From assembly GCA_014804755.1 (NCBI GenBank), contig JAAUZE010000003.1, positions 242,839-306,838 on the forward strand: 64,000 nt of DNA, in the 5' to 3' direction. The first letter of the stretch is position 1. Each line of letters starts with the position of its first letter. This DNA is from Lachnospiraceae bacterium (GTDB lineage: Bacteria > Bacillota > Clostridia > Lachnospirales > Lachnospiraceae). Below are positions 60,201 to 64,000 of this stretch, piece by piece. The position numbers and the translations under genes are program-made. The notes beneath the pieces were generated by a model. That model ran no database searches and was not told where the DNA came from. It saw nothing but the letters and a program-made list of their open reading frames with translations.

Positions 60201-61798
60201 CGCCGCCTCATCATGATATTTATTCGATCGAGGACTTAGCGCAGTTAATTTATGATCTGAAAAATGCCAACCGGGATGCGCGCATTTCCGTCAAGCTTGT
60301 CTCCGAGGCGGGCGTCGGAACCGTTGCGGCGGGCGTTGCCAAAGCGGGCGCACAGGTTGTGCTTGTTTCCGGCTATGACGGCGGTACGGGCGCCGCGCCG
60401 AGAAATTCGATTCACAATGCGGGTCTTCCGTGGGAGCTCGGACTGGCGGAGACGCATCAGACTTTGATTCAGAACGGCTTAAGAAACCGTGTCCGCATCG
60501 AGACAGACGGCAAGCTCATGAGCGGACGCGATGTGGCGATCGCAGCGATTTTGGGCGCGGAGGAATTCGGTTTCGCGACGGCGCCGCTTGTGACGATGGG
60601 CTGCGTTATGATGCGGGTGTGCAATTTGGATACCTGTCCGGTCGGCGTGGCGACACAGAATCCGGAGCTCCGCAAGCGATTTAAGGGGAAACCGGAATAT
60701 GTGGAGAACTTTATGCGGTTTATCGCGCAGGAGCTGCGCGAATATATGGCAAAGCTCGGAGTAAAGAGCGTGGATGAGCTTGTCGGTAGAACGGATTTAC
60801 TCCGCATGAAGGAGAATCTGACCGAGGAGCAGCGCAAGGTGGATTTAAGCCGCATCTTAAGTAATCCGTATGCGGACATAAAGGAAAAAGTCATTTTTGA
60901 TCCGAAAAAAGCCTATGACTTTCAGTTAGAGCAGACCTTGGATGAGCGGGTGCTGTTAAAATCGCTTGACAAAGCAATCACACAGGGACAGAAAAGAAGT
61001 ATTGAGGTGGAGGTCTCCAATGTGGACCGCGCGTTCGGCACGATTCTTGGCTCTGAGATCACGAAGCGCTTAGGAGATGACTTGGAGGAAGATACCTACC
61101 GCGTACTCTGTAACGGTGCCGGCGGACAGAGCTTCGGCGCGTTTATCCCGAAGGGCTTAACGCTGGAGCTGGTCGGTGATTCAAATGATTATTTCGGAAA
61201 AGGGCTATCGGGCGGAAAGCTGATCGTGTATCCGCCGAAAGGCAGTCGTTTTAAGCAGGATGAAAATATCATCATCGGAAACGTGGCGCTTTACGGCGCA
61301 ACGAGCGGCAAGGCGTTTATCAACGGCGTTGCGGGAGAGCGGTTCTGCGTGCGCAATTCCGGCGCGATTTCGGTTGTCGAGGGAGTCGGCGATCACGGCT
61401 GTGAATACATGACGGGCGGCAGGGTTGTTATTTTAGGTAAAACGGGCAAAAACTTTGCGGCTGGTATGAGCGGCGGTATTGCCTATGTGCTCGATGAGGA
61501 CAACGACCTGTATACAAGGCTGAATAAAATGATGGTATCCTCAACCGAGATTACGTCCAAATATGACGTACTCGAATTAAAGGATATGATCCAAGAGCAT
61601 GTCTCTTACACGAATTCCGAAAAGGGAAAAGAGATTTTGGCTCATTTCGGAGAATATCTGCCGAAATTTAAGAAGATCATCCCGCATGATTATGAGCGGA
61701 TGCTGAAGCTCATCGTCCAGATGGAGGAGAAGGGCTTAAGCGCGGAGAATGCACAGATTGAGGCGTTTTATGCAAATAAGAATAGCGACAAGGAGTAA
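57242..61798 (+). CDS. gltB: Glutamate synthase (NADPH/ferredoxin type) large subunit
   Basis: 1518 residues. A class II glutamine amidotransferase starts after a short propeptide at C23 (HDNCGIGAIVNIKG), the expected mature N-terminus. The middle and FMN-binding synthase domain follow (TGEGGEDIERL, GYDGGTGAAPRN), with the 3Fe-4S motif CNLDTCPVGVATQ near residue 1140. A C-terminal GXGXG beta-helix ends it (GGKLIVYPPKG, GVGDHGCEYMTGG). It makes glutamate from glutamine and 2-oxoglutarate. gltD follows after 4 bases. Confidence 0.95.
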   Translation: MFDVKQDVPQAPLYDPAFEHDNCGIGAIVNIKGRKSRSTVEHALSIVENLEHRAGKDAEGKTGDGVGILTQISHRFFARVAKEAGISLGGEREYGIGMFFFPQDELKRNQAKKMFEIIVQKEGLHFLGWREVPTVPTVLGHKALSCMPHIMQAFVEKPSQVEKGLAFDRMLYIVRRVFEQSSDDTYVVSLSSRTIVYKGMFLVGQLRTFFSDLQSADYESAIAIVHSRFSTNTNPSWERAHPNRFIVHNGEINTIRGNADRMLAREENMESDHLTGEFYKVLPVINAQGSDSAMLDNTLEFLVMSGMDLPLAVMITIPEPWANNKSMSQRKKDFYEYYSTMMEPWDGPASILFSDGDMMGAVLDRNGLRPSRYYITDDDQLILSSEVGVLPLSPTKIVKKERLRPGKMLLVDTVRGEVIDDDHLKEMYAKRQPYGEWLDNNLVELHDLKIPNECVPQFSDEERERMQKAFGYTYEELKESILPMAKNGSEPIAAMGTDIPIPVLSHSHQPLFHYFKQLFAQVTNPPIDAIREEIVTSTNVYVGTDGNLLEETPKNCNVLKINNPILTNTDMLKIKHMKREGFKIEVVPITYYKNTSLEKAIDRLFLAVDRAYRDGVNIMILSDRGVDENHVAIPSLLAVSALQQHLVETKKRTSVAIILESAEPREVHHFATLLGFGASAINPYLAQESIQELIDRKMLHKDYYAAVDDYNKAVLIGIVKIASKMGISTIQSYQGSKIFEAIGIDENVINKYFKNTVCRVGGITIRDIEKQVDELHSMAFDTLGLSNDLTLDSPGRHKARSGAEQHMYNPATIHMLQESTKRGDYEMFKQYTAMVDDENNIRNLRGLMDFNFPKKAVPIDEVESVEHIVTRFKTGAMSYGSISKEAHETLAIAMNRLNGKSNTGEGGEDIERLSIGADGLNKCSAIKQVASGRFGVTSRYLVSAKEIQIKMAQGAKPGEGGHLPAGKVYPWIAKTRHSTPGVGLISPPPHHDIYSIEDLAQLIYDLKNANRDARISVKLVSEAGVGTVAAGVAKAGAQVVLVSGYDGGTGAAPRNSIHNAGLPWELGLAETHQTLIQNGLRNRVRIETDGKLMSGRDVAIAAILGAEEFGFATAPLVTMGCVMMRVCNLDTCPVGVATQNPELRKRFKGKPEYVENFMRFIAQELREYMAKLGVKSVDELVGRTDLLRMKENLTEEQRKVDLSRILSNPYADIKEKVIFDPKKAYDFQLEQTLDERVLLKSLDKAITQGQKRSIEVEVSNVDRAFGTILGSEITKRLGDDLEEDTYRVLCNGAGGQSFGAFIPKGLTLELVGDSNDYFGKGLSGGKLIVYPPKGSRFKQDENIIIGNVALYGATSGKAFINGVAGERFCVRNSGAISVVEGVGDHGCEYMTGGRVVILGKTGKNFAAGMSGGIAYVLDEDNDLYTRLNKMMVSSTEITSKYDVLELKDMIQEHVSYTNSEKGKEILAHFGEYLPKFKKIIPHDYERMLKLIVQMEEKGLSAENAQIEAFYANKNSDKE

Positions 61799-61802
61799 GC
61801 GT

Positions 61803-63296
61803 ATGGGAAAACCGACAGGATTTATGGACTATGAAAGAGAAGTGTCAGGTGCGGAACCGCCGAAGGAGCGCGTGAAGCATTTTCGTGAGTTCCATCAGCA
61901 CATTCCGCTGGAACGTCAGCAGCTTCAAGGTGCACGCTGTATGGAGTGCGGCGTGCCGTTCTGTCAGTCCGGCGTCACGCTTGCGGGCATGACGAGCGGC
62001 TGTCCGCTGCATAATCTGATTCCCGAATGGAACGACTTAGTCTATACGGGAAACTGGGTGGAGGCATACAAGCGTCTGAAAAAAACAAGTAATTTTCCGG
62101 AATTTACTTCAAGAGTGTGCCCCGCGCTCTGCGAGAACGCATGTACCTGCGGACTGTACGGGGATCCGGTTGCGACAAAGGAGAATGAGTACGCGATTAT
62201 CGAGCGCGCTTATGCGGAGGGCTATGCGAAAGCGGAGCCGCCGAAGGTGCGTACCGGAAAGCGCGTGGCGGTGGTCGGTTCCGGCCCTGCGGGACTTGCT
62301 GTGGCGGATCTGCTGAATCGGCGCGGACATGAGGTGACAGTTTACGAGCGTGCCGACCGGATTGGCGGCCTGCTCCGCTATGGCATCCCAAATATGAAGC
62401 TGGAAAAACATATTATTGACCGGAAGCTCAAGATCATGGAGCAGGAAGGGGTCCGCTTTGTCACAAATGCGGACGTTGGGAAGGAAGTCAAGGCGCAAAA
62501 GCTCATGAAAGAGTATGATCGCGTGGTCCTGGCCTGCGGCGCGGCAAATCCGCGTGATATTACGGCAGAGGGCAGGGACGCAAAGGGCATCTATTTTGCG
62601 GTGGATTTCCTGACGGCGGCGACAAAGAGTCTTTTGGATTCGAATTTTGAGGATAAAGCCTACATTGATACAAAGGATAAGGACGTTGTCATCATCGGCG
62701 GCGGTGATACCGGAAATGACTGCGTGGGAACATCGATCCGCTTTGGCGCAAAGAGCGTGACGCAGATTGAAATGATGCCGAAAGCACCGGATACGCGTGC
62801 AGAAAATAATCCGTGGCCGGAATGGCCGAAGGTCTGCAAGACCGATTACGGTCAGGAAGAAGCGATCGCGATCTTCGGGCATGACCCGCGCATTTATGAG
62901 GCGACTGTGAAAGAATTTGTCAAGGACAAGAACGGAAACCTAAAGGCAGTCAAAATCGTGAAATTAAGCTGGGAGAAAGACGCAGAGAGCGGGCGTATGT
63001 GCATGAAGGAACTTCCGGGCAGTGAACAGACGCTTCCTGCACAGATCTGCCTGATCGCGGTGGGATTCTTAGGCGCGCAGCGTTATGTGACAGATGCTTT
63101 TGGGGCAGACTTAACGGAGCGCACAAATGTCAAAACCGCTCCGGGCAGCTATGGAACTTCCGTTCCGAATCTTTTTGCGGCGGGTGATATGCATTCCGGT
63201 CAGTCTTTGGTCGTCAAAGCGATCCGAGAGGGGCAGGAGTGCGCTAAAGAGGTTGACAAAAGCCTGCTCGGCTATACCGGTCTGCATGTGCAGTAA
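61803..63296 (+). CDS. gltD: Glutamate synthase small subunit
   Basis: 497 residues from the ATG after AAGGAGTAAGCGT. N-terminal ferredoxin-like cysteines (ARCMECGVPFCQSG, GCPLHNLIPEWN, CPALCENACTCGL) for two 4Fe-4S clusters, FAD loop VAVVGSGPAGLAVADLL, and NAD(P) loop VVIIGGGDTGNDC. The last Gly-rich helix contains NLFAAGDMHSGQSLVVKAI. It passes electrons to GltB. Confidence 0.95.
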   Translation: MGKPTGFMDYEREVSGAEPPKERVKHFREFHQHIPLERQQLQGARCMECGVPFCQSGVTLAGMTSGCPLHNLIPEWNDLVYTGNWVEAYKRLKKTSNFPEFTSRVCPALCENACTCGLYGDPVATKENEYAIIERAYAEGYAKAEPPKVRTGKRVAVVGSGPAGLAVADLLNRRGHEVTVYERADRIGGLLRYGIPNMKLEKHIIDRKLKIMEQEGVRFVTNADVGKEVKAQKLMKEYDRVVLACGAANPRDITAEGRDAKGIYFAVDFLTAATKSLLDSNFEDKAYIDTKDKDVVIIGGGDTGNDCVGTSIRFGAKSVTQIEMMPKAPDTRAENNPWPEWPKVCKTDYGQEEAIAIFGHDPRIYEATVKEFVKDKNGNLKAVKIVKLSWEKDAESGRMCMKELPGSEQTLPAQICLIAVGFLGAQRYVTDAFGADLTERTNVKTAPGSYGTSVPNLFAAGDMHSGQSLVVKAIREGQECAKEVDKSLLGYTGLHVQ

Positions 63297-63323
63297 AAAA
63301 GATGCTATTATTATGGCAGCGTT

Positions 63324-63354
63324 AAGGCGTACGGAAAAAACCGTACGCCTTTTT
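63324..63354 (+). terminator. Terminator after gltD
   Basis: AAGGCGTACGG and CCGTACGCCTT pair perfectly (11 bp) around A6, followed by TTTT. Strong intrinsic terminator. Confidence 0.9.
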
Positions 63355-63387
63355 GAAGTGGATTCAGATATAACAAATTTATTTACA

Positions 63388-64000
63388 TTATTTTGGGCGG
63401 TTCTGTTTCTGATATTCATGAAGCTGCGCCTTTAATTGCTCCAGTTCAGCTTCCTTTGCGGCGAGAATGCGTGCCTGTTCAGCGAGAGCGCTGTCTTTTT
63501 CGGCGAGAGCGCTGTCTTTTTCGGCGAGAGCGCTGTCTTTTTCGGCAAGGGCACTGTCTTTTTCAGCGAGAGCACTATCCTGTTCCGCGAGAGCTCTCTC
63601 TTTTTCTGCGAGAATACTTTCTTGCTCCGCAAGAGCACTTTTCTTTTCGGAGTAAGCCTTCTCCAACGCAGTATAGTCTTCCTCAAGCTTCTCCCAACGC
63701 TTGCGTCTTGCCTCCGCTTCCTGCATGCGGCGGCACTGTTCGGCAACCTCCCTGTTTTCAGAGATCAGATAAAGAGCGTCGGATACTTTTTGAAACAGAA
63801 CATCTTCTTCGGATAACATTTGAAATTCCTCCCATGTCTTTGCTTTGAAAGCGGCAGCCCATCTGGTGAGGCCGGACTGCCTGTCGTGTTCGGTTGCGAG
63901 TTCCGTCTGTGTCAAGTTAAGTACAGACAAACGGAGCTTATCACTGAATGGTTCCTGTGTTTTCTCATTGATCATCAAATAATGACTGTAAAACTGCTTT
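63388..64000 (-). CDS. C-terminal part of an Rpn/PD-(D/E)xK nuclease-family protein with a tandem-repeat coiled coil
   Basis: Open to the window edge, so the nuclease core is outside. The visible start (YLMINEKTQEPFSDKLRLSVLNLTQTELATEHDRQSGLTRWAAAFKAKTWEEFQML) is the typical tail of the Rpn-type transposase-like nucleases of Clostridia. After an acidic/basic region (KAYSEKK) comes a 7-residue unit, SALAEKD/SALAEQE, repeated about eight times (63480-63640). It should form a long coiled coil. The unit is a 21-bp DNA repeat (GCGAGAGCGCTGTCTTTTTC). Family members are often multi-copy and variable. Confidence 0.8.
   Translation of the reverse strand, partial: KQFYSHYLMINEKTQEPFSDKLRLSVLNLTQTELATEHDRQSGLTRWAAAFKAKTWEEFQMLSEEDVLFQKVSDALYLISENREVAEQCRRMQEAEARRKRWEKLEEDYTALEKAYSEKKSALAEQESILAEKERALAEQDSALAEKDSALAEKDSALAEKDSALAEKDSALAEQARILAAKEAELEQLKAQLHEYQKQNRPK

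Noticed and set aside
62109..62882. 257-codon antisense frame in gltD
   Set aside because: GC-rich shadow of gltD; no family resemblance or start signal.

Overview
The window looks like a chromosomal segment of a low-to-mid GC Clostridia bacterium, most likely Lachnospiraceae. The support is strong AGGAGG-type ribosome binding sites, AddAB-type recombination nucleases, an ECF thiamine transporter under a TPP riboswitch, GH30/GH13 glycosidases and the general style of the proteins. This is inference from gene content; no rRNA or other marker is present. I saw no tRNA, rRNA, CRISPR array or intact transposase.

Layout. (1) 1-7.2 kb: carbohydrate genes (a truncated 3' end, a GH30 glycosidase, and an unusual fusion of a flippase-type membrane domain with a GH13 alpha-glucosidase), plus a ComFB-like protein, an AraC-type regulator and an MBL-fold hydrolase. 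(2) 7.2-10.9 kb: a 202-bp palindromic MITE-like element directly before addB. (3) 10.9-32.7 kb: about 22 kb of accessory genes lying between addB and addA, which are normally adjacent. It holds small single-domain genes (five intact GNATs, two intact Nudix, HAD, VOC, Fic, nucleotidyltransferase, LD-carboxypeptidase/MccF-like, DUF4143 ATPase, ABC transporter, amino-acid racemase, acyltransferase). It also holds gene relics, direct repeats made of gene 3' ends, and a 0.5-kb gene-free stretch that looks like a group II intron fragment. (4) 32.7-39.8 kb: addA, an HxlR/flavoprotein divergent pair, a phosphatase, a nucleoside phosphorylase-like protein and a doubly truncated YefM/YoeB remnant. (5) 39.8-47.6 kb: an ABC exporter operon (two ABC half-transporters with zinc ribbons, a DUF1854 protein and an inserted DJ-1-like gene). 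A promoter, a previously unlisted 28-codon leader peptide and an intrinsic terminator precede it, the layout of ribosome-mediated attenuation. A PadR/polyferredoxin operon follows on the other strand. (6) 47.7-54.3 kb: a GntR-ABC operon, a PadR-DUF2812 operon, a GNAT, an Xre-HTH/receiver fusion, and a tocopherol-cyclase-like gene bracketed by two copies of the receiver-gene 3' end with terminator. (7) 54.2-64 kb: thiT with its TPP riboswitch, a HAD phosphatase overlapping a CPBP protease, gltB-gltD (glutamate synthase), and a truncated Rpn-type nuclease with a 7-residue tandem-repeat coiled coil.

The most interesting items are the leader-peptide attenuator of the ABC operon, the membrane-flippase/GH13 fusion, the addB/addA split by an accessory island whose joints carry duplicated gene 3' ends, the structured RNA-like remnant at 19.5-20.0 kb, and the HTH-receiver fusion with its flanking repeat. 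All function calls come from reading motifs and family resemblance by eye; no search was run.
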